64,000 bases of DNA from Artemisia argyi (lineage: Eukaryota; Streptophyta; Magnoliopsida; Asterales; Asteraceae): the NCBI GenBank assembly GCA_030686995.1, contig CM060686.1, forward strand, positions 72,148,819 through 72,212,818, given 5' to 3'. The position numbers and the translations under genes are program-made. Shown one piece after another: positions 49,883-62,483 of this stretch. Under the pieces are notes generated by a model. It saw only the letters and a program-made list of their open reading frames with translations. It had not been told where the DNA came from and ran no database searches. Position 1 is the first letter of the stretch. Every line of letters starts with the position of its first letter.

Positions 49883-51733
49883 TAACCCACAACTTTGAGT
49901 CTAGCTACAAGACTCGTAAATAAAGAAAAGCGCTTCTTGGGAGGCAACCCATGTTTTGTGTGATTTTAATTGTTTGATTGTTATTTGCTTCCGTATGCAT
50001 GTTTTATTTTTATTGTTGGTTGATCATGTTTCTCAATTAGAATGTGGAAGTACTTTATTATGTTGTTTGGCCTAGTCTTAACTCCAACCTAAAGGTATTT
50101 TTGCAAAAGATAAGTGTAAGGGGAAACCCCAAATATGTTTTTAAGAAACAAACCAATCATGATTCTCCACAATATTTAATGAACATGTATATTCGTAATC
50201 GTTAGAGTCAAATGCTTGTATTGAGTCATAATGAAGTTTTGCAGGATTTTCCAGGAAGTAGGACAAGATTTTTCCAGAAATTTTCCGGAAACTTAACATA
50301 AAGATTTCTGCAGGTCCATTCTGACGGCGTCAGGCAATTGCTCTTGACGGCGTCAGGAGTAAAAAAATCTGGAAATTTTACCAGTTTTGTTTTTCTAACG
50401 GAGTCTTATGGTTTTTGTGATTTATTAAGTTTTATAATCTCCAGGAAATCTGCAAACTTCATTCCACAAGCATTATATCTTACTTTGTTTTCTAGGATTT
50501 AGAAACTTATATAGGATACCGCCGATTTTACGCGAGGTTGCCTTGTCTACTTTTGTCAGGATCTACAGGTTATTTAAGACAAGAAGATGATTTATATTCT
50601 GGATGGGAAGCTTTGATTGTTCATTTTCTTGGAGGAAGATTTAACCTGGTCAACCTAAAATCCATACCGAGCGAATCAGGGGAGTATTTGATTTCATTCT
50701 TTTTACTTTTAACTTTTACATTCTTTATTTGAACATTGGTGACAATGTTCATCCTAAGTGTAAGGGGAGGGTAAAAAGATGATACCTTACATATGCACTT
50801 TCGCTTGAGTTTGTTTTGTTTGATGGTAGATGTGTAATAAAACTATGAGAAATACTTGTTAGTGTAATTTTAGCGCCAAATTTAAAATTTTTTACAACAT
50901 TTAGGAGTGAAACTTTAGCCATAGCAAGCGTCTCATGGATAGGAGGTTGTATGACTAGCACATAACCGTATATTCAGAAAAATTTTCCACCCAAAAATGT
51001 GAGGTTCGCCTTTAGATTTGATAGGAAAAGCATTTATTATTGGTGCTTATGAGTGTACCGGTAGCATTTAGATTCTAGAAATTGCGTTAGTGATGCATCC
51101 CGAGACCGCTAGTGAGACTACATTCGTGTGGTAGGATTTACTACATGATAAGAGGCATTAGGATCACCCTTGTGTTAAACCCGTATTACAATTACTTGAC
51201 CATTTAAGTCATATTACTTGGCTAGTTAAGTCAACTAATTTTTCCCACACCCTTTGCGTTGTACTCATTTTTAGTACACGATACCCCTAGTACATCCCTC
51301 TGAGCCTATCTTTTCGTTTCTAACTTTAAGCATCTTACTTAAAGGAAAAATTTGTTATACCCCACTTAAATGTACACCCAAATCGCCTTAGCCTTCCGTG
51401 TATGCGCTCATTTTTAGTGCATTATTGTTATTTGTTAAACCCTAAGTTAACTTTCTAATTGATTACATGGTTGCTAAGTCGAGTCATATCCTTGTACATA
51501 TTGTTTTGGGACGATTGGGACTTATGGGTAAGTACTTATTTTATGGAGTAATGGGGAAGAACATCATATTATTACCCCCATATATACGTTAATCTTAAAA
51601 GTGCTCCAAGTGTTTTGATTTTCTTAATTCGAGTCATTAGATTAGTTTAATGTAAAGTATGTAAAGATTCAAGTGTAAGGGGAATTCTCATCCCCTATGA
51701 TGTATTATTTTGGATGGTAGGGTAAGAGTGTAT

Positions 51734-51778
<45 letters not shown>

Positions 51779-52375
51779 GAAAAAAAATCAAGAAAAAAAA
51801 AATAGAAAAAGAAAAGAGAAAAAACATACGGACTACCATCCCGTTTTTATTCTATGTTCATTTTATGTTTTTGTTATTTTTCATTTATTAGCTTAAGTCG
51901 AGTCTAGTCTTGGCTTAGCAACGCCATCTTGTACATGTAATTTACTAAGATTGTTAACTCGCCACCAGTAAAATTCCCTTTATCCAACAAAACCGTGTAA
52001 TTCATATCCCTACACCTAACGTTATAACCCTTTAAAAGACCTCTTTGATAGTTTATCCTAGGTGCTTACACCATGTGGTGGAGGTTTGATCCTTTCCCAA
52101 GCCTATGGTAATCTATTTTGCTATGACAGGTAGTGAGAGATATCTTCCATTTCCATAATGTTATATTACTTTATTACACCCGAGAGATGTGAGTATCTAA
52201 ACACTATTTGTGAGGTGCTTGTGTATAACCTCCGTGCTTGTCTATTGGTCTTTTGTGGAACGATTATTTGTTGTAATTACTTTTATATTAGTGTTAAATG
52301 ACCCCTAACTTGTCTTTTGAGTAGAATAAAAGCTCATTTGCTTGAGGACAAGCAAATCTCAAGTGTAAGGGTATA
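49883..52375 (+). other. Gypsy-N2 3' non-coding region
   Basis: 2.5 kb, collinear with the 3' regions of the two minus-strand Gypsy copies. Starts with the conserved GCGCTTCTTGGGAGGCAACCC (49930-49950), has two TGACGGCGTCA motifs (50322, 50345), a 41-nt A tract (51736-51776), and ends in AAGTGTAAGGGTATA before the LTR, the likely polypurine tract. A 70-aa antisense frame (50749-50961) is open in all three copies but I do not call it a gene. Confidence 0.7.
51736..51776. repeat. (A)41 tract in Gypsy-N2
   Basis: Followed by A-rich sequence with single T, C or G. The homologous tracts in the other Gypsy copies (37451-37473 and about 59543-59577, as T) differ in length. Confidence 0.85.
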
Positions 52376-53783
52376 TGATGAGGCGAAAAATGATCCGTTT
52401 TTAGGGGGTCATTTAAGCCCGAATCCGACTTTATTTGATCAAATATTGCCCTAAATCGTTCCTTTTGTGATTTTAGGTGTTTGGAGAGTGAATTCTGAAA
52501 AAGAGGCTATTTTGGACGTTTTTGGAGCATGAAGTGAAGAAAACGACAAAGTACCAAAAATCCAAGCTGGAAATACAAGGTGACGGCGTCACGACTTAAG
52601 TCTTGACGGCGTCAGACAAGATGAATATTTTACCGTAGCTGGTGACGGCGTCAAATGAGTAGATGACGGCGTCAAAGTGGCCAAGATTAATTTACCGTAG
52701 GTGGTGACGGCGTCACATAGGCCGTCACAAGTGGATCTAGGGCGTCCGAGGAAGTTTAAGGCGGCGAGTTGACGGCGTCATAATTAACTCTTGACGCCGT
52801 CAGGACAATTTTCCTATATATAGTTTTCTAGTTTTTTCATAAAAAGAGGAGAAGTTTTGGTGAAACCCTAAAGACGATTTTGGTGCCTCTTTTACAGGTT
52901 TTTCAAGGGTTCCAAACCCTTGAAACCTTGCATTGTAATTGAGATAAGTATACTCTTAATTCAATCAATATGTCTATGTGTTGGTTGTTTATCTTTTGTT
53001 CTTATCTTAATTCTACTATGCTAGGCTAGATTTTCTTTGTGTTTGCTTAGATCTAATGAAACCTAGATGTTAATTATGTGTTGATTACTTGTCTATTCTT
53101 GTTCTTGGATGAATGATATTATATGTTAGGCTTAAGAAAACTGGCAGATCTCCAATGGTAACATGCTTGAACGTCTTAAGAAACATGAACCGAGGCGTAC
53201 TAGGTCTTTATAGGTTGTATTTAATGCATGAGCCACTGTTTACAATCCCAATAGTTGTGCTGGGTCATGGTGTAGGAGGAGATAAGAGCTCATAGAGTTG
53301 GGGAGTTATGTATGCCACCCCACGAATGGTATTAAGGAATACAATCCGTCATCCATACAAGTGTAACAAGTAATTAACATATAAAAGATATCTAGGGAGT
53401 AATGAAGTCTAAGTAAACACAATTTCTCCACATACTGCTCACAACCTTAGTATAATTTAGTTTAATTTCATTTTTAGTATTTTATTTTGATTGCATCTTA
53501 GTTTTGGGTTAGTTGAATAGCAACTAATTCCGCCCACTCCTTCAAAACCCGAGATTTTACTTGCTTTCATTAAAACATAAAAACACAAAAATAATCATCT
53601 TTCATCTCTAGAACTATTAATTAGGTTTTCTAATCCTAGCGACACTATTCCTAAGCTGAACGATCAATCCCCCGGTACTTGTCACTATACTATACTACAA
53701 CGATCAGGTACACTGCCTGGTGGGGGTTGTAAGCCTCGCGAGATCCCTCGAGAGGTAAAGCAAGGTGCGATTCCCACGCATCA
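52376..53783 (+). repeat. Gypsy-N2 3' LTR (1408 bp)
   Basis: Same length as the 5' LTR, about eight substitutions by eye, ending CACGCATCA before GTAGC. Confidence 0.95.
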
Positions 53784-54426
53784 GTAGCACACCTCATGAA
53801 TTATACATTAATAGCATTAAGAACACCCCTATAACAAAAATTACAACTATGAATGCATACCGTACAACGCTCCATTCCAATTAATTCCCGGCCATATAAA
53901 TGCATACATTTGATCGCATACTGTACAACTCTCGAACAGTAAATTCTATTTTGGTGTATAAATAATAGTAGTCATTAATGATTTGTTACAACATTAACCA
54001 AACAAATTGTATTAGGGTTGGATGATATCAACCCAACGCCACTTGATACCCCTAACCTAGGGCATGGATCTTTACTCCTGATAATTTCTCATGAGGTAAA
54101 TATATTAGTTATGTATCTCAAATAATGATTGAGATGAGTGTCTCCATTGTTTTAGCTTAAGATTCGTTTTTGTTGAAGAAAAAAGGAGTAATAAGGAAGG
54201 TAAGTGTCTTTTGTTATGGAGATATAAGGAGTAGATGAGATGTGTTTCTTTGATTTGGAAGTTATAAGGGAGGAAGGAGATGAAGCGTTCGTATGAATGG
54301 AGAGAAAAGGGGGCGTGAGTTTTGTGTAATAGTGTTTAGGGTTACTAAATCTTATAGTAAGTGGCTTGGATTGAATTGAGGTGTTGTTGGGCTGGACATC
54401 CGAATTTATTAGCTCTAATGGCTTTA
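53784..54426. other. Unit 2 non-coding stretch between Gypsy-N2 and the SIRE-like LTR
   Basis: Continues the sequence interrupted at 46032. 53789-54291 matches 33104-33607; 54292-54426 is missing from unit 1. No gene seen. Confidence 0.6.
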
Positions 54427-55822
54427 TGGAAAACTAGAAGGGGGGTTGAATAGTTTACCGCTTTTTAATGTCATTTTTAGCTTGAATATCCTTTTAAAAC
54501 TTTATGTTTGTTCAAAGATGTAAATACAACTTTGCATGTTTGATTCTTTGAAAAGCTTTACATGTGAATGACAATTCTAACATTACTTGTTTCATTCTTT
54601 GAAAATCATTACATGTGATAATCCTAACTTTGCTTATTTAGTTCTTTGAAAAGCTTTACATTTGTTTAAGGATATAAACACAACTTTGCTTGTTTAATTC
54701 TTTGAAAAGCTTTATATGTTATTAGCAAATCTAACTAAAAGACAATATGTAATAAGCAAAGATAAAGAAAGAAACGATCAAACCACAACACGATTATTTA
54801 TCGTGGTTCGGCTACAAGGACTCTTTTTCCTTGCCTTACATCCACGCCCCGAGTTTCCAACTCGAGAGTTATAAGCACTAATCAACAAGCTCCTTTCACC
54901 GGCGGAGAAAACCTTTACAACGTCGCTTACACTTTTACCGACACTAAGCTAGATGTCGAGTTCTTTTACACGGGTACAACCACTCCCATCGTCGCTTACA
55001 CGTTTACCGACACTAAGCTAGATGTCGAGTTCTTTACCAAGGGTACAACCACACCCGTTAGTTCTTTTACAAGGGTACAACAACTCCTGACACACTACGT
55101 ATTTTGAGGCCTAAAAAACAAACCAATCACTTCTACATACATGACACATATGAAGTATAAACTACCAAAGCTTATACATGACCAAGCTACCAAGACTTGC
55201 AACTTTAGAGTTGAAGCTTGTAACTTCTTGAATGATCTTGTGAAGTCCCTTGCTACATAAGAGAATCACACAAGTCAAAATGTTACTGAGTTAGTTGAGA
55301 GAGTATGTGAAAATATGTCCTAAAGGGGTGACCCAAAACTAACAAATGGTTTGGTATTTATAGCAAACCATTTTGCAGGTCTGGCGGATCAGGCGGAACC
55401 CTCAGATGGGTTCCGCCCGTGTACCCCCAGGGTTCCGTCAGGGCTGCAGTTGGTTTTGCAATAAATCTTCCAAACCAAACAAGGTCACATCTCATTACAC
55501 ATAGTCAAACACAAGACTTGCAAGCAAACATATGGTTAGTCAAACACTCTTTCTTACCATAAATGTATATTGACTAAGCTTGCCCTAAATGTGATGTGAC
55601 ATTACTATTTTAAGAAATAAATGTGATGTGACAAGACACTTTCTAATTTAAGAAATAAAAACAATGTTTTGTTTAAAAGGAAATGTAAACCTTAGTTTAA
55701 ACAAGACTTAAACACTTAAAGTGATGATTTACTCCTAGCTAAAGTTCATACTTTGTCATTAACAAAACTTAGCAAAGATCGTAAAATATAAATAACGTTT
55801 TTAGGCGATATTTGTATTAACA
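54427..55822 (-). repeat. SIRE-like 3' LTR (nearly complete, unit 2)
   Basis: On the minus strand starts TGTTAATACAAATATCGCC at 55822 directly after the polypurine tract, with a TATA box CTATAAATACC (55352-55362). The end TCTAGTTTTCCA at 54427 is chosen because it gives TG...CA ends; this boundary is less certain. A GGCGGAACCC motif cluster (55381-55440) lies just upstream of the TATA. Positions 54427-55695 are deleted in unit 1. Confidence 0.6.
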
Positions 55823-58583
55823 ATCTCCCCCTTTTTGTTGATGACAAAACATAAACTTTATTTATAAGTAAGTCACTAGTTTTAGTGTTAAGTCTTATAA
55901 AGTTAGTATATAAACTTGTTTTTGCAAAGATGAGGTGATATTCAAAAAAAAAAATTTTGAAACAAGTTTATATAAAAATTCTCCCCCTTTTTGTCGAAAC
56001 AAAAAGAAGAGTAGCGAAGCGGAAGTAAGCACTTGCTCCCCCTTGGACGATACTCCCCCTAAATGGAGTGCCAAGAGAGGAGACATGGATTTTGAACCTA
56101 CAAGAAAAAGGTTAGTTGTCGCACAAGACAAGTCATGAAAGCATTTCATGTTTAAAACACAACTAAGAGTTGTGAAGTGGAATAATACAACACTCATGCT
56201 CCCCCTTGAATATTACTCCCCTAAATGGAGTATCAAGGAAGGAAAACATGGATAATGATCCTACAAAAGGAAAGGTTAGTTTCTAAACCACAAGATATAT
56301 GTATGCTACCATAGCAAGGTATAGTTCACTTATTATACCTAAATAGTCAACAAACAATGCAAACCTTGTAGTAGAATGAAATTCATTTCATGTAAAATTT
56401 TGACTCGTAAAAAGTCAAAGACAAGAAATTTGGATGACACCATCCTACTTCTAAAAATAAAGAAAAACTAAAAATAAACTAAGAACATAAAAAGCTACAA
56501 GGAAATCATCATTTTCCTTAATGAGAAACATTTTCCAAAAACAAGGCTAAGGTTGTTTAAGGATGAAAATGTGTGTTGGAGGTTGTAGCGGGCTTTATTT
56601 TGAAGGTTGAAAGGATGACACGGTTTTGGTTTGTTGGTTTAAATGGGAAACATTTTCCAAAAGAAATGGTTTTGTTTCATTTTGGAGACTCTAAGGTTGA
56701 GGTGTGTGAGACAAGGATTGTTGATGATCCAAAATGTGGTTTAGTATAAACCTCTTTTCTTCGGATAGCTCACGAATTTCCCTTCGACACCCTTCACTAA
56801 TGTGAGCGGTTCTTTCCCAATGATTGCAATCATGTCGGGGAAAGTTTGATGGAAGAGTGGTTTGATTTGTTGGTGGTGGATGGTTTGAACTTGAAGGAGC
56901 AAAGGTGGATGGTTGAGTGGTGTTTTTGCTTCCTTCATTAGTTGAGTGTAGTGTTGTTTGTAAAACCATAATATAGTTGATTTGAGAGTCAACCATACGT
57001 TTGAAGGCATGAAGGTGGTTTAAATGAGTGTCAATCTCATTATTAAGGTTTGGAGGTTTTTCCCATATGGATGCTTCTATTTTCTTATAAGAATAAAGTG
57101 GAGATTCAAATTGTTGGGAAGGTTGTTAAGGTTTTTGTTGTTGTGGTTGTGGTTGTGGTTGTTGATTTTGAACAAAATGGCGGAAACTTGGTTTGCCGGA
57201 AGGATTGCCATGAAGGTCTTTGTAAATTGGGTGAAACACAAATGATTGTGAGTGGGTATGACCTTGATCATTTGGAAAAATGGATGGTCTAGCATAACGG
57301 TAAGCCAACCGTTCTACTAATGATGGTTGATGTGGTTCATCATCTAGTTGCTCACTAGGTTGTTGTTGGGTTTCCATTTGAGCAGTGGTGTCAAAAAGTG
57401 ACAAGGATGGTGAACTTGATGATTTGGGTGATAGGTCTTCTAATGTTTCCAAATAAGGTAGTGGTGATGTTGGTGGTGTATGGAAAAATTCCATTGGTGT
57501 AAGTGTTGGTGATTGAGGTGATGGAGTTTTTGATGGTTGATCTTGTTGAGAAGGTGATGTTGAATCACTTGAAGGTCTAGTTGTTGGAGGAATGGTGGCT
57601 ATGTTTGTATAGCAATGTGTTGGAGAGGGTGTTGGAGTATCAAGATTAAGCAAATCTTGAAAGGTGATTACATTGGTATTGCAATGTGTTGAGGATGGTG
57701 TTGAGGTAGTGAGGTTAAGGAAATATTGAATAGGTGAAGAAATGTTAAGTGAAGCATCACTTGAAGATGATGAGTTTGACTTGACGGTTTTGTTGAAGCA
57801 ACAAGGTTTAACACTAATCCTAGTGGTTTTTGAGAAGGATTTTGATGACTCGGATGATGTGTTGGATTTAGTCATTTCAAAGGTGTGGTTTTGATGTTTT
57901 GAGAGAAGAAATTTTGATGGTTATGGTGTGATTTGAATTGTTGCAATACTTTCAAATTTATAAGGTTGAAAATGTGTTGAAATGGGTGTTTGGATTTGAT
58001 GTTCTACCATTCAAAGATTGAGGTTTCAAATGATTTTCATGACCATGTCACATCATTTGATGTCAATCCAATGGAATATGGTGGAGTGAAAGACCAACAT
58101 ATGCACTCAATGCTTTGTGATCATGGGATGTGATTTGGTTGAAAATGTTTCAATAGTTTGAAGGATCCTTTAAAAGGGTTCCTTGGGTTAGTTATGTTTG
58201 AATTTGAATTTTTGGATGGAAGTGGCTTCCTAATTGTTTTAGTGAGTGAGAGTTGTTCTAATATGGTTATTGGAGTTAATGGAAGATGTTTCTCACTTAA
58301 GATAATGGTTCGACACTTTACAAGTTTTGAACTTAAGAAAAATGACAAAAGTTTTCTCCAGGTGACTGGCGGAACCCTCGCGGTACACAGGCGGAACCCT
58401 GTTTTGGGTTTCGTCTGGTCCGTTGGGCCAATTCTGGGTTGCCCAGAAAATACACTGGCGGAACCCAATTTTGGGTACCGCCAGATCAGCCAGGGCTGAA
58501 AAAATTGGCAGTCCGCGATTTTGACCCGCGAGATGATTTTCAAAATTTTTGAAAACTCCTAAAATCAAAAAGATAATGCATAT
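55823..58583 (-). mobile_element. SIRE-like element internal 3' part (unit 2)
   Basis: Copy of 33748-36501, up to the nested Gypsy insertion at 58584. Polypurine tract at 55823-55836 and repeated purine modules to about 56285. Confidence 0.65.
56691..57875 (-). pseudogene. 392-aa-type SIRE-like ORF, unit 2 copy with a nonsense codon
   Basis: Same start (MTKSNTSSES at 57875) and same frame as 34615-35793. A single C-to-T change on the coding strand turns a Gln codon into TAA at 57126-57128, after about 249 codons. One extra Gln-Pro unit in the QPQPQ stretch. The zinc-knuckle region survives downstream but reads CNHWERTAH, so the second Cys is also lost. Both changes point to loss of function in this copy. 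Confidence 0.7.
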
Positions 58584-58992
58584 TGATACGTGGGAATCGC
58601 ACCAGGCTTTACCTCTCAAGGGATCTTGAGAAGCTTACAACCCCCACCAAGCAGTGTACCTGATCGTTGTAGTATAGTATAGTGACAAGTACCGGGGGAT
58701 TGATCGTTCAGCTAGGAATAGTGTCGCTAGGATTAGAAAACCTAAATACTAGTTCTAAAGATGAAGGATGATTATTTTTGTATTTTTATATTTTTTAGAA
58801 AGCAAGTAAAAATCTCGGGTTTGAAGGATTTGGGCGGAATTAGTTGCTAGTCAACTAACCCAATACTAAAGATGCAATCAAAATAAAATACTAGAAATAA
58901 AATAAACTAAATTAAACTAAGGTTGTGAGCAATAAGTGGAAAAGTTGTGTTTACTTAGATTTCACTACTCCCTAAATATCTTTTACACGTTA
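58584..58992 (-). repeat. Gypsy-N1b 3' LTR remnant
   Basis: Copy of 36502-36911 with a few substitutions. Confidence 0.85.
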
Positions 58993-59540
58993 GGGGTCAT
59001 TTAACACTAATATAAAAGTAATTACAACAAATAATCGTTCCACTAAAGACCAATCGACAAGCACGGAGGTCATACACTAGCACCTCACAAATAGTGTTTA
59101 GATACTCACATCTCTCGGGTGTAATAAAGTGTAAATTACAATAAGGAAACGAAAGATATCTCTCATTACCTATCATAGCAAAATAGATTACCATAGGCTT
59201 GGGAAAGGATCAAACCTCCACCACATGGCGTAAGCACCTAGGATAAACTATCAAAGAGGTCTTTTTAAAGGGTTGTAACGTTAGGTGTAGGGATATGAAA
59301 TACATGGTTTTGTTGGATAAATGAAGTTTTACTGGTGGCGAGCTAACAATCTTGGTTAATTACATGTACAATATGGCGTTGCTAAGCCAAGACTAGACTC
59401 GACTTAAGTTAATAAATGAAAAATAACAAAAATATAAAATGAACATAGAATAAAAAGGGATGGTAGTCCGTATGTTTTTTCTCTCTTTCTTTTTTCTATT
59501 TTTTTTTCTTTTCTTTTTCTTGATTTTTCGATTTTTTTTT

Positions 59541-59579
<39 letters not shown>

Positions 59580-61448
59580 ATACACTCTTACCCTACAATC
59601 CAAAATAATAAATCATAGGGAATGAACATTCCCCTTACACTTGAATCTTTACATACTTTACAATAACTAATCTAATGACTCGAATTAAGAAAATCAAAAC
59701 ACTTGGAGCACTTTTAAGGTTAACGCACATATGGGGGTAATATATGATGTTCTTCCCCATTACTCCATAAAATAAGTATTTTACCCATGAGTCCCAATCA
59801 TCCCAAAACAATATGTACAAGGATATGACTCGACTTAGCAACCATGTAATCAATTAGATAGTTAACTTAGGGTTTAACAAATAACAATAATGCACTAAAG
59901 ATGAGCGCATACACGGAAGGCTAAGGCGATTTGGGTGTACATTTAAGTGGGGTGTAACAAATTCTTCCTTTAAGTAAGATGCTTAAAGTTAGAAACGAAA
60001 AGATAGGCTCGGAGGGGTGTACTAGGGGTTTCGTGTACTAAAAATGAGTACAACGCTAAGGTGTGGGAAAAATTAGTTGACTTAACTAGCCAAGTAATAT
60101 GACTTAAATGGTCAAGTAATTATGATACGGGTTTAACACAAGGGTAATCCTAATGCCTCTTATCATGTAGTAAATCCTACTACACGAATGTAGTCTCACT
60201 AGCGGTCTCGGGATGCATCACTAACGCAAGTTCTAGAATCTAAATGCTACCGGTACACTCATAAGCACTAATAGTAAATGTTTTTCCTATCAAATCTAAA
60301 GGCGAACCTCACATATTTGGGTGGAAAATTTTTCTGAATATACGGTTATGTGCTAGTCATACAATCTCCTATCCATGAGACGTTTGCTATGGCTAAAGTT
60401 TCACTCCTAAATGTTGTAAAAAATTTTAAATTTGGCGCTAAAATTGCACTAACAAGTATTTCTCATAGTTTTATTACACATATACTATTAAACAAAACAA
60501 ACTCAAGCGAAAGTGTACATGTAAGGTATCATCATTTTACCCTCCCCTTACACTTAGGATAAACATTGTCCCCAATGTTCAAGTAAAGAATGTAAAAGTG
60601 AAAAAGTAAAAAGAATGAAATCAAATACTCCCCTGATTCGCTCGGTATGGATAATAAGGTGGCCAGGTTAGATCTTCCTCCAAGAAAATGAACAATCAAA
60701 GCTTCCCTTCCAGAATATAAATCATCTTCTTGTCATACATAACCTGTAAATCCTGAGAAAATAGACAAGACAACCTCGCATAAAATCGGCGGCAACCTAT
60801 ATAAGTTACTAAATCCTAGAAAACAAAATAAGATATAATGCTTGTGGAATGAAGTTTGCAGATTTCCTGGAGATTATAAAACTTAATAATTCACAAAAAC
60901 CATAAGACTCCGTTAGAAAAACAAAACCGGTAAAATTTCCAGATTTTTACACGTGACGCCGTCAAGAGTTAACTCGTGACGCCGTCAGAAGTGACCTGCA
61001 GAAATTCTTATGTTAAGTTTCCGGAAAATTTCTGGAAAAACTTGGTCCTACTTCCTGGAAAATCCTGCAAAACTTCATTATGACTCAATACAAGCATTTG
61101 ACTCTAACAAATACGAATATATATGTTCATTTAATATTGTGGAGAATCATGATCGGTTTGTTTCTTAAAAACATATTTGGGGTTTCCCCTTACACTTATC
61201 TTTTGCAAAAATACTTTTAGGTGGAGTTAAGATTAGGCCAAAACAACAAAGTAAAGTATTTCCACTATTTAATTGAGAAACATGATCTACCAACAATAAA
61301 AATAAAGCATGCATACGGAAGCAAATAACAAATAAACAAAATAAAATCACACAAAACGTGGGTTGCCTCCCAAGAAGCGCTTTTCTTTATTTACGAGTCT
61401 TGTAGCTAGACTCAAGGTCATGGGTTAACGTGTATCGCTTATGCTCAC
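58993..61448 (-). other. Gypsy-N1b 3' non-coding region
   Basis: Copy of 36912-39344. It has a longer T tract (about 59543-59577), which explains most of the 22-bp change in offset. TGACGCCGTCA at about 60954 and 60977. No supported gene. Confidence 0.7.
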
Positions 61449-62321
61449 CTAACCAAGTGTGAGCCATCTAATAGTCACCTCATCTTTCTTATAATCATCT
61501 CCTAACTCTAAGCATCCGCGATAGTATCTTTTATTCTTTTCATGAGTATACTTAAGTCCTTTTCTCTTATCATTTTCACTTAACATTTCTATGGGCGGAT
61601 ACCTACTACACTTCTCCATGGAAAAATCCTTGAACCTAGGGTGTGTGCGGGGCATTTGATACACAAAATCTTCATCCCCATCCGAGAATGTAATTAACCC
61701 TTCTATGAGTTTTTCATCGAGGTTGGTCAACCGTTTGAAAGGTTTTCCAAACATAACTTGGGTCAACTTATCATCAATAAATTCTCCTAGATTCTCCATA
61801 ACCATGAACTCAACAAGATAAACCAAGCTTCCTACAAACACATGCAATGGTATTGCCCTAGCAATAATGTTTTCTCCTTTGTATTCTAACTCATCTACCA
61901 TGATTTTATTGTATTCATTACGCGAGATTATGTTCATTGGAAGAGATGAGTTAAGATAGGCGTTAAAGCTCTTGAATCCGATCTTACAAGAAAATTGCAT
62001 GTTAAATGAACTATCACACTCAATCCTAGTTCTAGGGTCGACATACCTAAGAGGGTTTATTTCCTCTTCCATCCTATTCTCATTAATCACATCACCGTCA
62101 TCAAGATCCTCGTCGGAGTCTAAATAGTAAAAAGGAATAGCCCTACGGTCATCATCATGATCAGACTCCTCTAACTCAGAATTATTGTCAAAGTGGTGGT
62201 TGGGCGAGAGGTTAGGCGGGTTCTCATTCTCAACTAAAGGGAGTGGGGCGGGCATTTGGAAAATCCTACGACGAAAAACACGAATAACAGGAATCAAACG
62301 ATCAATGTTATTGTTATCCAT
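61449..62321 (-). CDS. Gypsy-N1b ORF, 290-aa retropepsin-like domain protein
   Basis: Copy of 39345-40217, intact. Amino-acid differences visible by eye are few (RRASPFYYSDS to RRAIPFYYLDS, MQFPCK to MQFSCK, DEATIR to DEVTIR). No nonsense or frameshift. See the unit 1 entry for domain description and doubts about catalytic activity. Confidence 0.6.
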   Translation of the reverse strand: MDNNNIDRLIPVIRVFRRRIFQMPAPLPLVENENPPNLSPNHHFDNNSELEESDHDDDRRAIPFYYLDSDEDLDDGDVINENRMEEEINPLRYVDPRTRIECDSSFNMQFSCKIGFKSFNAYLNSSLPMNIISRNEYNKIMVDELEYKGENIIARAIPLHVFVGSLVYLVEFMVMENLGEFIDDKLTQVMFGKPFKRLTNLDEKLIEGLITFSDGDEDFVYQMPRTHPRFKDFSMEKCSRYPPIEMLSENDKRKGLKYTHEKNKRYYRGCLELGDDYKKDEVTIRWLTLG

Positions 62322-62483
62322 CGAAATAGTTTATGAACAAAGGAAACAAAGAAATAAGATAGACTAAAGAAATCCTAAAAATAAAAATAAAATCTTACTA
62401 GAAAGGAATCTAGCAAGTAGACCTAATAAAAAGAGATTCTAATCTAGATAATAACTATTCCCCGGGCTGCGGCGCCAAAAACT

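Larger units (their letters stand above)
46033..53783 (+). mobile_element. Gypsy-N2: recent non-autonomous Gypsy-type element with Gag-protease ORF
   Basis: Two complete 1408-bp LTRs (46033-47440, 52376-53783), TGATGAGG...GCATCA, 5-bp target duplication GTAGC (46028-46032 and 53784-53788), PBS TGGCGCCG at 47447-47454 (tRNA-Asp type). I count about eight differences between the LTRs, so the insertion is recent and postdates the segmental duplication (absent from unit 1). It codes for Gag, a protease-like domain and an integrase tail only; RT, RNase H and the integrase core are missing, so it needs a partner element. Confidence 0.93.

Noticed and set aside
59393..59581. Lys-rich 62-aa ORF
   Set aside because: Translation of the T/A tract in the Gypsy 3' region.
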